In this document: positions 44,323 to 52,658 of the stretch, piece by piece | Numbering within the stretch: the stretch's first letter is position 1 | Layout of the letters: every line of letters begins with the position of its first letter | Notes under the pieces: generated by a model | The model's database searches: none | What the model was told of the DNA's origin: nothing | The model's input: the letters and a program-made list of their open reading frames with translations, nothing else | Source: Paenibacillus ferrarius | GTDB taxonomy: Bacteria > Bacillota > Bacilli > Paenibacillales > NBRC-103111 | Direction of reading: 5' to 3' | DNA length: 64,000 nt | Assembly: GCF_002027705.1 (NCBI RefSeq) | Contig: NZ_MBTG01000066.1 | Location: forward strand, 1 to 64,000 | Program-made: the position numbers and the translations under genes

Positions 44323-44847
44323 ATGTCGGAACAATCCCAAGTCGCAGAAGCTTTTTTGCAGGAATCAATACGTGCGTTTGTCAATATGAAAAAGCTGGCG
44401 GATAAAGCCTTGGCTCAAACCGCGGAAGCGCATTTTTATTTAACCTTAGATGAAGAGTCGAATTCCTTGGAAGTGCTGATCAAGCATATGCATGGGAATA
44501 TGAGATCTCGCTGGACGGATTTCTTAACCACAGATGGTGAGAAAGAAACAAGGGAACGCGATGGCGAATTCGAAGGCAAACAGCTTGCGCGTGAAGCGCT
44601 GATTTCCCTTTGGGAGGAAGGCTGGGCCATTCTTTTTCAGACGTTGGAATCCCTCACAGCTGAGGATGTTCTCAAAATTGTCCTTATTCGTGGGGAGGGA
44701 CATACGGTACTGCAGGCCATTCAGCGGCAAGTTTCGCATTATGGCTATCATGTTGGGCAAATCGTATTTCTGAGCAAGCATTGGGCAAGTGCGCATTGGC
44801 AGACTCTGAGTATTGCCAGAGGACAGTCCAAATCGTTTAAACCATAG
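44323..44847 (+). CDS. DUF1572 protein of the DinB superfamily
   Basis: This 174-residue helical-bundle protein is DinB-like. Candidate metal histidines are in IKHMHGNMRSRW near residue 50 and RQVSHYGYHVGQIV near 145, the usual triad layout. Some DinB-fold proteins are bacillithiol-dependent S-transferases; whether this one is cannot be told from sequence alone. GAGAAAGGTGATGAG precedes the start. Confidence 0.85.
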   Translation: MSEQSQVAEAFLQESIRAFVNMKKLADKALAQTAEAHFYLTLDEESNSLEVLIKHMHGNMRSRWTDFLTTDGEKETRERDGEFEGKQLAREALISLWEEGWAILFQTLESLTAEDVLKIVLIRGEGHTVLQAIQRQVSHYGYHVGQIVFLSKHWASAHWQTLSIARGQSKSFKP

Positions 44848-44929
44848 CGCTAATGATTGAGTTGAACACTAATTTCGACTACTATGAGGAGATAGCACTA
44901 TTTTTGCCCATGAAAGGAGTTTCGAGCGC

Positions 44930-45730
44930 ATGTCCGAATCACAGTTGTTGCATATTGCTCTAATTCAAATGGATATTACCATCGGTGAGCCCGATACTAA
45001 CTTTTTGCACCTGGAAAAACTTTTGGAGCAAGCGATTCAGGCTGAGCAGAAGCCGGACGTTATTGTGTTTCCCGAAATGTGGAATACAGGCTACGCCTTG
45101 ACCGAGATTCAGCAGCTAGCTGACTCAAACGGGGAACGGACGAAGGCCTTTCTCAGTAAGTTTGCCCAAAAGCATCAAGTCAATCTGATCGGCGGTTCCA
45201 TCGCGGATAAAAGAGAAGATCGTGTCTTGAACACGATTTATGCGTTTGACCGGGAAGGCACGGAAATCGCGGAGTATTCCAAAATTCACTTATTCCGTCT
45301 GATGGACGAGGAAAAGTTTCTGCATAGCGGGGATCAGCTTGGCCGTTTCGAGCTTGAAGGCGTTCCGGCAGGTGCCATGATCTGTTATGATATCCGGTTT
45401 CCTGAGCTTGCTCGCAAATTAGCGCTTGATGGCGCTAGAATTTTGTTCGTTCCTGCGGAATGGCCGCATCCTCGCTTGCATCACTGGCGTACGCTGCTTA
45501 TGGCTAGAGCAATTGAAAATCAAATGTATGTTGTTTCTTGTAATCGTGTAGGGACGAGTGGAACGACGAATTTCTTCGGACATTCGATGGTCATTGATCC
45601 TTGGGGCGAGGTTTTGGTGGAAGGTGACGAGCAGGAAGCGATTTTGCGTGCGACGATTGATCTGACAGAGGTCGTGCGTGTGCGTGCCAAGATACCTGTT
45701 TTTGAAGACCGTCGTCCGCATTTATACTAA
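44930..45730 (+). CDS. mtnU: Omega-amidase of methionine salvage (MtnU-like nitrilase)
   Basis: This 266-residue carbon-nitrogen hydrolase has the Glu-Lys-Cys triad in FPEMWNTGYAL, YSKIHLFRLMDE and MICYDIRFPE. The sequence follows Bacillus subtilis MtnU (YkrU) closely in these regions and in its C-terminus (IPVFEDRRPHLY). It would hydrolyse 2-oxoglutaramate formed when a glutamine-using transaminase such as MtnE acts. AAAGGAG precedes the ATG. Confidence 0.9.
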   Translation: MSESQLLHIALIQMDITIGEPDTNFLHLEKLLEQAIQAEQKPDVIVFPEMWNTGYALTEIQQLADSNGERTKAFLSKFAQKHQVNLIGGSIADKREDRVLNTIYAFDREGTEIAEYSKIHLFRLMDEEKFLHSGDQLGRFELEGVPAGAMICYDIRFPELARKLALDGARILFVPAEWPHPRLHHWRTLLMARAIENQMYVVSCNRVGTSGTTNFFGHSMVIDPWGEVLVEGDEQEAILRATIDLTEVVRVRAKIPVFEDRRPHLY

Positions 45731-45755
45731 AAATAAAAAGTTTAGCGGATACCGT

Positions 45756-45784
45756 TTGATTTTTTGACGGTTTTTCTGTAAACT
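45756..45784 (+). promoter_or_regulatory. Promoter of the glyS T-box
   Basis: TTGATT (45756-45761) and TAAACT (45779-45784) are separated by 17 bases. Confidence 0.5.
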
Positions 45785-45789
45785 AAAGC

Positions 45790-46027
45790 CAATTGAATGA
45801 TCAATTGTGGCTGTGAAGGATGAATAGTACTTGAACAACTTCTTGTTCAGCGAGCTGGGGACGGTGAGAGCCCAGACAGAAGCTCAAGGAAAAAGGCTAT
45901 CCGGAGCCAATACGATAAAGGGGATGCACGCTTTGAACAGGTGTATCAACTAGGGTGGAACCGCGGGTGCTTCAGGCTCTCGTCCCTAGGCATTCTTTGA
46001 TGCCTTTGGATGTTGAGCCTTTTTTGC
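45790..46027 (+). promoter_or_regulatory. T-box leader of glyS
   Basis: Stem I features are present: AGTA at about 45827, and GAGCTGGGGACGGTGAGAGC near 45852. The T-box core AGGGTGGAACCGCGGG is at 45951-45966. The terminator arm GGCTC...GAGCC runs into T residues at 46019-46025. A GGC glycine triplet at 45895-45897 lies in the plausible specifier region. It would raise glyS expression when tRNA-Gly is uncharged. Confidence 0.92.
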
Positions 46028-46100
46028 GTCTGCTCAGCACCAGAGGGGTCAGTAGAGGTCATTGACCCATTTTACGAGAAGATGAAGGAGCGATTGAGCA

Positions 46101-47483
46101 ATGAGTGTCACAATGGATCAAGTCGTAGCATTAGCGAAACACAGAGGTTTTGTATTTCCAGGCTCGGAAATTTATGGGGGTTTGGCGAATACGTGGGATT
46201 ACGGTCCACTGGGTGTTGAACTCAAAAACAACATCAAACGCGCATGGTGGAAAAAATTCGTGCAAGAATCCCCGTACAACGTCGGTCTTGATGCAGCGAT
46301 TCTGATGAACCCGCAAGCATGGGTGGCATCCGGTCACGTAGGCAACTTCAACGATCCGATGATCGATTGCAAAAGCTGCAAAGCCCGTCATCGTGCAGAT
46401 AAATTGATCGAGAACAAGCTGGCGGAAAAAGATATCGAAATCATCGTGGACGGCATGACCTTTGACGATATGATGAAGCTGATCGTGGATAACGAGATCG
46501 TTTGTCCAGATTGCGGAAGCAAGGATTTCACGGATATTCGTCAATTCAACCTGATGTTCAAAACGTTCCAAGGCGTAACAGAAGCCAGTTCCAATGTGGT
46601 GTACCTGCGTCCGGAGACGGCACAAGGGATTTTCGTCAACTTCAAAAACGTACAGCGCACGATGCGCAAAAAACTGCCATTCGGTATCGGCCAAATCGGC
46701 AAAAGCTTCCGTAATGAAATCACGCCAGGCAACTTTACGTTCCGTACGCGTGAATTCGAGCAAATGGAGCTTGAGTTCTTCTGTAAGCCAGGAGAAGACA
46801 TGAAATGGTTCGAGTACTGGAGAAGCTTCTGTCACAACTGGTTGTTGTCGCTGGGCGCTAAGCCAGACAATCTTCGTCTGCGTGATCACAACGAAGATGA
46901 GCTTTCCCACTACAGCAATGCTACTACAGATATCGAATACAAATTTCCATTCGGCTGGGGCGAGCTGTGGGGTATCGCTGATCGTACCGATTTCGATTTG
47001 AAACAGCACATGGAGCATTCCGGTGAAGATTTCAATTACATCGAACAAGATACGAATGAGCGTTATGTTCCTTATTGTATCGAGCCTTCACTAGGTGCTG
47101 ACCGGGTTACATTAGCACTGTTGATTGATGCTTTCGAAGAGCAGAAGCTCGAAGGTGACGACAGCCGTACGGTTCTTCATTTCCACCCGGCGCTTGCACC
47201 GGTTAAAGCAGCTATTTTCCCGCTATCCAAGAAATTGAATGAAGGCGCACAAGCCGTATTTGCCGATCTTGCGAAGCATTTCATGGTGGATTACGATGAT
47301 ACAGGATCCATTGGCAAAAGATATCGTCGTCACGATGAAATCGGTACGCCATTCTGCATCACATACGATTTCGAGTCCGAAACCGATGGTCAAGTAACGG
47401 TTCGTGACCGTGATACGATGGAACAAACTCGGATGCCGATCTCCGAATTGAAAGCCTTCATCGAGAACTCACTTCAATTTTAA
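46101..47483 (+). CDS. glyS: Glycyl-tRNA synthetase (alpha2 type)
   Basis: This 460-residue class II synthetase is the single-chain dimeric type, unlike the two-gene alpha2beta2 form. N-terminal [39 protein letters not shown] and [22 protein letters not shown] (motif 2) and the C-terminal anticodon domain are clear. GAAGGAG precedes the ATG. Controlled by the T-box upstream, terminated at 47489-47534. Confidence 0.97.
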   Translation: MSVTMDQVVALAKHRGFVFPGSEIYGGLANTWDYGPLGVELKNNIKRAWWKKFVQESPYNVGLDAAILMNPQAWVASGHVGNFNDPMIDCKSCKARHRADKLIENKLAEKDIEIIVDGMTFDDMMKLIVDNEIVCPDCGSKDFTDIRQFNLMFKTFQGVTEASSNVVYLRPETAQGIFVNFKNVQRTMRKKLPFGIGQIGKSFRNEITPGNFTFRTREFEQMELEFFCKPGEDMKWFEYWRSFCHNWLLSLGAKPDNLRLRDHNEDELSHYSNATTDIEYKFPFGWGELWGIADRTDFDLKQHMEHSGEDFNYIEQDTNERYVPYCIEPSLGADRVTLALLIDAFEEQKLEGDDSRTVLHFHPALAPVKAAIFPLSKKLNEGAQAVFADLAKHFMVDYDDTGSIGKRYRRHDEIGTPFCITYDFESETDGQVTVRDRDTMEQTRMPISELKAFIENSLQF

Positions 47484-47488
47484 TAGCC

Positions 47489-47534
47489 AAACCCCCTGTA
47501 AGCACGCATTGCTGCGTGAATGCAGGGGGTTTTT
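47489..47534 (+). terminator. Rho-independent terminator after glyS
   Basis: AAACCCCCTG and CAGGGGGTTT enclose an inner CACGC/GCGTG stem, then T residues. Confidence 0.9.
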
Positions 47535-47539
47535 CATAG

Positions 47540-48031
47540 TTAGATGACATAGTCAAGGATTTCGCTATAGGGGAGGTATCGTTCTACTTGTCGAAGGGGC
47601 GGACTATAGACATGGATCGAAATGGCCGCTTCTGAGCTAGGATTGCTCAGCTGATGAATTTGCTCGGAGGGAGCTGTGAAGTATTCTTTTGCGTTAATGG
47701 CATCCTCAGTGTCGGCCACAGGGTACCCTTCACAATCCAAATGAAATTTGGTGTTGATTAAGGAGCCTTGTGTTAAATAGGCAACTCCGATGGATTGACC
47801 GTGATTGTGGATAGCAGTAGCTTCAAATGCTGGAATATGGATAACGATCACTTCTAAGTTTGTAGCGCTATAAATGACATTTCGGCCATAAGCCAGATGC
47901 TCTGGTTCTGTTTTATATTTCGGGACCTCATGGAGCAAGCTTTCGATGGATGTCATCGCTGCTTGAAGTTGTTCAAGCGATGGCTCCTGCAATTTACAGA
48001 ATGACTGTTCAATTGCTTTCAATAATGTCAT
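47540..48031 (-). CDS. Cysteine dioxygenase family protein
   Basis: This 163-residue cupin resembles cysteine dioxygenase, which oxidises cysteine to cysteine sulfinate with non-haem iron. Iron-binding histidines are visible in AIHNHGQSIG near residue 80 and QIHQLSN near 130. YGRNVIYSATNLEVIVIHIP matches the family strand. ATG 48031 follows AGGAGG; upstream in-frame codons are not needed. Substrate (cysteine or another thiol) is not certain. It converges on glyS. Confidence 0.85.
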   Translation of the reverse strand: MTLLKAIEQSFCKLQEPSLEQLQAAMTSIESLLHEVPKYKTEPEHLAYGRNVIYSATNLEVIVIHIPAFEATAIHNHGQSIGVAYLTQGSLINTKFHLDCEGYPVADTEDAINAKEYFTAPSEQIHQLSNPSSEAAISIHVYSPPLRQVERYLPYSEILDYVI

Positions 48032-48177
48032 GGTTTTCCGCCTCCTAGGCATTGTTTCTTTATCACGAAAAATTAGTCAAGCGATAAGAAATATTTATAT
48101 ATCATATGCGCGCAACGTTCAAAGTGTTAGGGAGTTTGTTGATGCAACAAAAAAGGCGATTGGAACATAGCAGTCTT

Positions 48178-48465
48178 TCACAACTGCCGAATCCAACCGC
48201 CTAATTTAAATTGCAAATGGTTCATGGGGGAGACTGTACGCGGAAAGGAGGCATACGTCTTCCATCTATATCCGTACGATTCCGCCAAGGCTCCAACCTC
48301 GAGAAGCTGCCCGCTTTTCTGAGAAACGTAGGGATCATAAGCTAATGCGACGACAGCCCGTCCCATATATTCAACGGATTCTGTCGGATGCAAAGCTTCA
48401 ACAAGCAAGGGCGATACCACGGCCGCTGCCGCGACTAGCGCCAGTAACTACAGCGATTTTCCCAT
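48178..48465 (-). pseudogene. Remnant of a short-chain dehydrogenase/reductase
   Basis: On the minus strand ATG 48465 starts MGKIAVVTGASRGSGRGIAL, the cofactor-binding N-terminus of an SDR. The frame stops after 22 codons. In the next frame from 48420 come about 80 codons (LVEALHPTESVEYMGRAVVA then DPYVSQKSGQLLEVGALAE), the SDR C-terminus. The central 150 or so residues with the Ser-Tyr-Lys active site are missing, so this is an internally deleted and frameshifted gene. Confidence 0.85.
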
Positions 48466-48524
48466 GCAAGCTTTTCTTGGGATTCATGCAAATGCTTAAC
48501 GTTGACAATAGTTGTCATGGTATT

Positions 48525-49493
48525 TCAAGTTATGTTGGGGCCGTATGCATGCTGCATGGCATGAATCTGCTCGCGAATCCATTGCACCATTTCTAGCGGC
48601 TCCTCGACAACCGCTTCTTTGCCCAGACTCAAATAATATTTGGAAAAATAATGTAAGTTGCTGGGATGGAACTCGGTGATGAGCAAACCGCTGCCGTCTT
48701 CCTTGTGTTCGAGGTTCTCATCCAGCCCGTTGCTGCGTTCATAAGCTCTTACGCCATCGGGAGTCAGCCTGACTTTCAGCTTCAAATAGGAAGCCTCTGT
48801 CGTCATGTCTTGTCCTGCTTTGAGCCAGTCGCCTAGCGTATAGTGCTGGAAGCTTTGGCGTGGATGGTCGGCTTCAGCGTTCTCAAGGGCTAGGATGCGA
48901 TCCGCGCGAAATAGGAGAATGGCTTCCTTCCGAAAGCAAAAGGAGGGGAAGTACCAGAAGCCATTCGAGGAATAAATGCCGACAGGCTGCACAACTCGCT
49001 CGGTAACCCCTTCTTTGGAGGAATAAGTAAGGTGCAGAGGCTGCTCTGCGATCGCTGCTTCCAATAATTGCTCCAGGAAGGGGGAGCTTTGCGTTCGAGT
49101 TGGAGTCCAGAAGGAGACACGATCCTTCATAGCATCTATACGCGCCTTCGTATCTGACGGGAGATAGTGATAGAATTTATTCAAGGCTGTTGTTGATTCT
49201 GCTGCAAAAGGGAGCGCTCCATAAAACTGGAGCGACTGAAAAGCGAAGAACATGGCAGCGGCTTCTTGTTCCGAGAAGAGGATCGGCGGGAGCATCCTCT
49301 TTTTCAATAAACGGTAGCCCCCATGCGGGCCAAATTCCGTATAAAGCGGCATGCCAAGTTCGCTCAGCTCTTGCAAATAACGGTGCATGGTCCGCTCCGA
49401 TACTTGGAATTCGTCAGCCATTTCCTTGGTGGTAAATTGCATGCGTTCGTTTACGGCCATCATGAGTTGAATCAATCGCTGTGTTTTGTTCAT
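48525..49493 (-). CDS. HTH and WYL domain transcriptional regulator (YafY type)
   Basis: This 322-residue regulator has an N-terminal winged helix (about 1-60: TKEMADEFQVSERTMHRYLQEL) and a WYL effector-binding domain (about 140-310, with GFWYFPSFCF at the usual WYL position). Its neighbour on the same strand is the decayed SDR gene, which may have been its target. The effector is unknown. Confidence 0.92.
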   Translation of the reverse strand: MNKTQRLIQLMMAVNERMQFTTKEMADEFQVSERTMHRYLQELSELGMPLYTEFGPHGGYRLLKKRMLPPILFSEQEAAAMFFAFQSLQFYGALPFAAESTTALNKFYHYLPSDTKARIDAMKDRVSFWTPTRTQSSPFLEQLLEAAIAEQPLHLTYSSKEGVTERVVQPVGIYSSNGFWYFPSFCFRKEAILLFRADRILALENAEADHPRQSFQHYTLGDWLKAGQDMTTEASYLKLKVRLTPDGVRAYERSNGLDENLEHKEDGSGLLITEFHPSNLHYFSKYYLSLGKEAVVEEPLEMVQWIREQIHAMQHAYGPNIT

Positions 49494-49514
49494 TGCTTTG
49501 ATTTCCTCCGAATG

Positions 49515-50408
49515 TTAGACAATTGTGCCCATCACTTCTTTCATGGTAGACACGAAAGCTTCCGCTGCTTTAGAAATGTATCTGCCTTTGCGATACGCAA
49601 TTACCAGGGTCCGCGTTGGTCTGTCTTCAAGAGTTAGATGGACAGGGAACAGCTCGCTGAAGCTTCGCTTCGAGATTAAGTAAGGCACGAAAGCAATGCC
49701 CATACCGGCTGCTACAAGCGATTGCACGGTTTCCATGTTGCTGGATTCGAAAACGATATTTGGCGTTATGCCGGCTTCTTGGCATAATTCCAGCGTCAGC
49801 TTGCGAAAGCCCTGCCCTTTTTTCAAAGCGATAAAGGCTTCCTTCTCGAGCTGTTTGATGCGTATCGGCTCATTGCTAGCGGCTAAAGGGTGCTTCGGTG
49901 GTACGGCAAGGACGATTTCTTCCTCCAGCAAGGTTTCGTAGACGAGCGATTCCTCGCGCAGGGGTAGAGAGAGCAGGGAAATATCTGTTTGACCGTTCAT
50001 AGTTAAAGTTTCTAAGTTTGCCGAGGTTTCCTCTACGAGCGAGATCTCGATATCCGGATAAGCAGCTTGAAAGGCAGGTACAACCAAAGGCAGTATCGTC
50101 GACCCCGTAATTGGCATGCTGCCGACAACGAGGCGGCCTTTTTTCATTTGCGAAATATCTTCCATTTCCTTCTTGAGCTGTTCAACCATATCGAGAATTT
50201 TTTGTGATTTCTCTACAAAAAGGGCTCCAGCGTGCGTGAGTTCAACCGAATTCGTACTGCGCTGAAAGAGAAGGACGCCTATTTCTTTCTCAAGCTTGGA
50301 TAATTGCTGGCTAAGCGAAGGCTGGGCGATGTGAAGCTTTTCCGCGGCGCGCGAGAAATTTCGCTCAATCGCAATTTGAATCGCATATTGAAGTTGACGT
50401 AATTCCAT
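49515..50408 (-). CDS. LysR family transcriptional regulator
   Basis: This 297-residue regulator has the LysR winged helix (1-60: MELRQLQYAIQIAIERNFSRA, PSLSQQLSKLEKEIGVLLF) and a type 2 periplasmic-binding-like effector domain (about 90-295). Effector and targets are unknown. It lies 21 bases upstream of the WYL regulator on the same strand, so both may be cotranscribed. Confidence 0.95.
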   Translation of the reverse strand: MELRQLQYAIQIAIERNFSRAAEKLHIAQPSLSQQLSKLEKEIGVLLFQRSTNSVELTHAGALFVEKSQKILDMVEQLKKEMEDISQMKKGRLVVGSMPITGSTILPLVVPAFQAAYPDIEISLVEETSANLETLTMNGQTDISLLSLPLREESLVYETLLEEEIVLAVPPKHPLAASNEPIRIKQLEKEAFIALKKGQGFRKLTLELCQEAGITPNIVFESSNMETVQSLVAAGMGIAFVPYLISKRSFSELFPVHLTLEDRPTRTLVIAYRKGRYISKAAEAFVSTMKEVMGTIV

Positions 50409-50583
50409 GGATAGATCATCTCCTGAAAAGTAATCATATAAGCTGTATTTGATTGGTTCTACCTATAATGCTTATCCTTACTATATCAGATAATGACCAT
50501 TTCCACGCAAAAAGCAGTCTGCGGATAAGTTCCACAAACTGCTTTAGGCTGGTTATTTGTAAATTGAAGGCATCCTATTGTTA

Positions 50584-50730
50584 TCAATTGCTTCTTCTTC
50601 CTGTTACCAAATTAAATATTAATGATATCAAGGCCAAGACAAGAAGCAGATGAATCAAACTCCCGCCAATTCCAAACCCCATTCCCAAAGCCCACATCAC
50701 AAGTATAATAACGAAAATTGTCCAAAGCAT
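50584..50730 (-). CDS. Small membrane protein, lmo0937 family
   Basis: This 48-residue protein, MLWTIFVIILVMWALGMGFG followed by a second hydrophobic helix and the basic tail GRRSN, matches the short two-helix lmo0937-type family of Firmicutes. The start at 50730 follows AAAAGGATG; longer in-frame starts add a non-conserved polar stretch. Function unknown. Confidence 0.85.
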   Translation of the reverse strand: MLWTIFVIILVMWALGMGFGIGGSLIHLLLVLALISLIFNLVTGRRSN

Positions 50731-50959
50731 AGAAACACACATCCTTTTCATACTGGTATAATTGCTTATACTAGACTCTAACCACCTATTTCGATTTTCA
50801 AACACTCATAGACGGAGAGATAGCTTTGTGAGAGGGAGCGGAAGACAGTTGGCAGCAGGGTTATACCTGTCATTTTGTTTAGACACACTTTATCGCCGCG
50901 CGTTGGCTTGAGTCGCTTGAGTATGCCCATGCTGGCAGAGTGCCTTAGGCTCGTCCGTT

Positions 50960-51165
50960 TGTTTCGCATAATTCCTGCGTATATGCATCCTTTTTGGCTT
51001 GGGAACGGGGGAAATAGGGAAAAGCCTGCGATTATGCATCCTTTTGAGAGCTTTTTTCGATTTCAGGTTGGAAAAGCTTGAAAAGCCTGCATAATCGCAG
51101 GCTTTTTGGTGTTTTCACCCGATTTGATCGAAAAAGCCTGCACTTTGGCAGGCTTTCATAATCGG
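50960..51165. repeat. Palindrome array, cluster B
   Basis: Four 16-base cores start at 50974, 51025, 51086 and 51137, spaced 51, 61 and 51 bases. The first two end GCATC (CCTGC-N6-GCATC), the last two are full palindromes. The left border GTCCGTTTGTTTCGCATAA and right border CTTTCATAATCG also bound cluster C, so B and C are related copies of one element. Confidence 0.9.
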
Positions 51166-51260
51166 TGAGTCACGCATAATACCTATAGCTGGTATAATCG
51201 CTAACCTTGGTTTTGAGCGCCTGGTTATTATTGCTAAAGATAACAAATGATTAGTTAAAT

Positions 51261-51732
51261 GTTGGAGTGAGTAGAGTGGCTGGAGCTACTGGAGTGACTG
51301 GGGGATTGGAGTAGCTGGAGTGCTGGAATTACTGGAGTTATTGGAGTGGCTGGAGTGACTGGAGTGGTTGAAGTGGTTGAAGTGGTTGAAGTGGTTGAAG
51401 TGGTTGAAGTGTCTGGAGTGATTGGAGTAACTGGAGTAACTGGAGTAACTGGAGTGTCTGGAGTGACTGGAGTGACTAGAGTGGTTGAAGTGATTGGAGT
51501 AGCTGGAGTGTCTGGAGTAACTGGAGTGATTGGAGTAGCGGAGTGTCTGGAGTAACTAGAGTGACTGGAGTGGCTAGAGTATCTGGAGTAGCTAGAGTGA
51601 CTAGAGTGGTTAAAGTGTCTGGAGTAACTGGAGGGACTGGGGTGGTTGAAGTGTCTGGAGTAGCTGGAGTGGCTTGAGTATCTGGAGTGATTAGGGTGAT
51701 TGGAGTAGGAGTGGTTGAGCCGCTGAAGTCGC
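51261..51732. repeat. 9-bp degenerate tandem repeat (TGGAGTNNC)
   Basis: About fifty copies of a 9-base unit with TGGAGT or TTGAAGT core, including five near-identical TGGTTGAAG units at 51364-51410. Open frames in it encode low-complexity V-x-x or T-P-x strings without a ribosome site, so I do not call a gene. It lies exactly between palindrome clusters B and C. Confidence 0.95.
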
Positions 51733-51769
51733 TTAAGGCTCTGCCCAAGTTGTGAGTTTTACTTCACGT

Positions 51770-51980
51770 CCGTTTATTTCGCATAATTCCTGCGAATATG
51801 CATCCTTTCGAGGTCTTTTTTCGATTCTAGGATTGAAATCCTTAAAAAGCCTGCACTATCGCAGGCTTTCTGGTGTTTTCACCCGATTTAATCGAAAAAG
51901 CCTGCACTATCGCAGGCTTTCTGGTGTTTTCACCCGATTTAATCGAAAAAGCCTGCACTTTTGCAGGCTTTCATAATCGC
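51770..51980. repeat. Palindrome array, cluster C
   Basis: Four 16-base cores start at 51789, 51850, 51901 and 51952, spaced 61, 51 and 51 bases. The last three share a 51-base tandem unit whose spacer reads TGGTGTTTTCACCCGATTTA, also present in cluster B. Borders match cluster B. Confidence 0.92.
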
Positions 51981-52173
51981 TGGGTAGCGGAATTCGCCTA
52001 TAAGGTGTCGTGCTCGTTAACGATGGCGTTGGCTCAGCGCCATTCAATCCCACCGCCAGCTTTTCCCGTAAATAGTAGTCCTAGAGGCTCCTTATTCTAT
52101 TGAAATGCGAGCATTCTTCAGCTTTACATCAAATGAGGCTGTCTCGCTAGTTTTTTTACTAGATTAGCAATTA

Positions 52174-52219
52174 AACAAAAGCCTTAGCTAGGAAAAAAGC
52201 TAAGGCAGCCTTTTGTTAA
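52174..52219. terminator. Long hairpin, possible bidirectional terminator
   Basis: AACAAAAG-CCTTAGCT pairs with AGCTAAGG-(CAGC)-CTTTTGTT around an 8-base loop. It lies 11 bases beyond the stop of the small minus-strand gene. The T tract on the minus side is modest. Confidence 0.6.
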
Positions 52220-52229
52220 AACAACATTA

Positions 52230-52337
52230 TTACCATGCAAAAGCCATTGTAATGATAACTAAAAGAATAAAGAGAACTAAAACTTCAGCTACATTATTAC
52301 GACGGTGCCCTTCTGTTACTGCTACTCCCATATTCAT
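52230..52337 (-). CDS. YjcZ-like small sporulation peptide
   Basis: A 35-residue ORF: a polar N-terminus (MNMGVAVTEGHRRNN) followed by the hydrophobic segment EVLVLFILLVIITMAFAW. AAAGGAG sits 5 bases before the ATG. The LVLFILLVII core resembles the YjcZ/SscA-like small sporulation family, though the usual Gly-Tyr-rich N-terminus is absent. Predicted single membrane helix. Confidence 0.75.
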   Translation of the reverse strand: MNMGVAVTEGHRRNNVAEVLVLFILLVIITMAFAW

Positions 52338-52658
52338 ATCACTCCTTTGAAAGGATTAACTTACACAATATATTATGTCAGTAATTATCCTTTGTTTGGA
52401 CGTATGTTTAAGTTAAATGCCTTATATTCATATAAAGAAGTTGCTGCTGTGGGGCAATAGTTTGCATTTACGAGAATTAGCCATTGATAATTCCTTATTT
52501 ATAAGTCTTCAGTGGAGAATACCCTAATATTACTATAGTCTATTCCTATCAAGCTTATAGTTATTATATCTTGGAGCAATGACGAGTTCCGTGTTAAACT
52601 ACGTTATGAGGGTAAGACAAGAACAAAAAGAGCGGATAATGACAAGAGGTGACTGGAT
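52338..52658. other. Intergenic region upstream of leuC
   Basis: No gene is seen. The sequence is AT-rich. A possible promoter lies at 52571-52600 and no T-box core (GGTGGNACCGCG) is present. Confidence 0.5.
52571..52600 (+). promoter_or_regulatory. Candidate promoter of leuCD
   Basis: TTGGAG (52571-52576) and TAAACT (52595-52600) with an 18-base spacer, 58 bases before the leuC start. Confidence 0.4.

Noticed and set aside
51346-51748. Collagen-like or Thr/Pro-rich proteins encoded in the 9-bp repeat
   Set aside because: Frames stay open only because of the repeat period; no ribosome site, signal peptide or conserved flanks.
50960-51980. Palindrome arrays as a CRISPR array
   Set aside because: The repeats are only 16 bp, the intervening sequence is itself partly repeated, spacing takes two values, and no cas gene is in the window.
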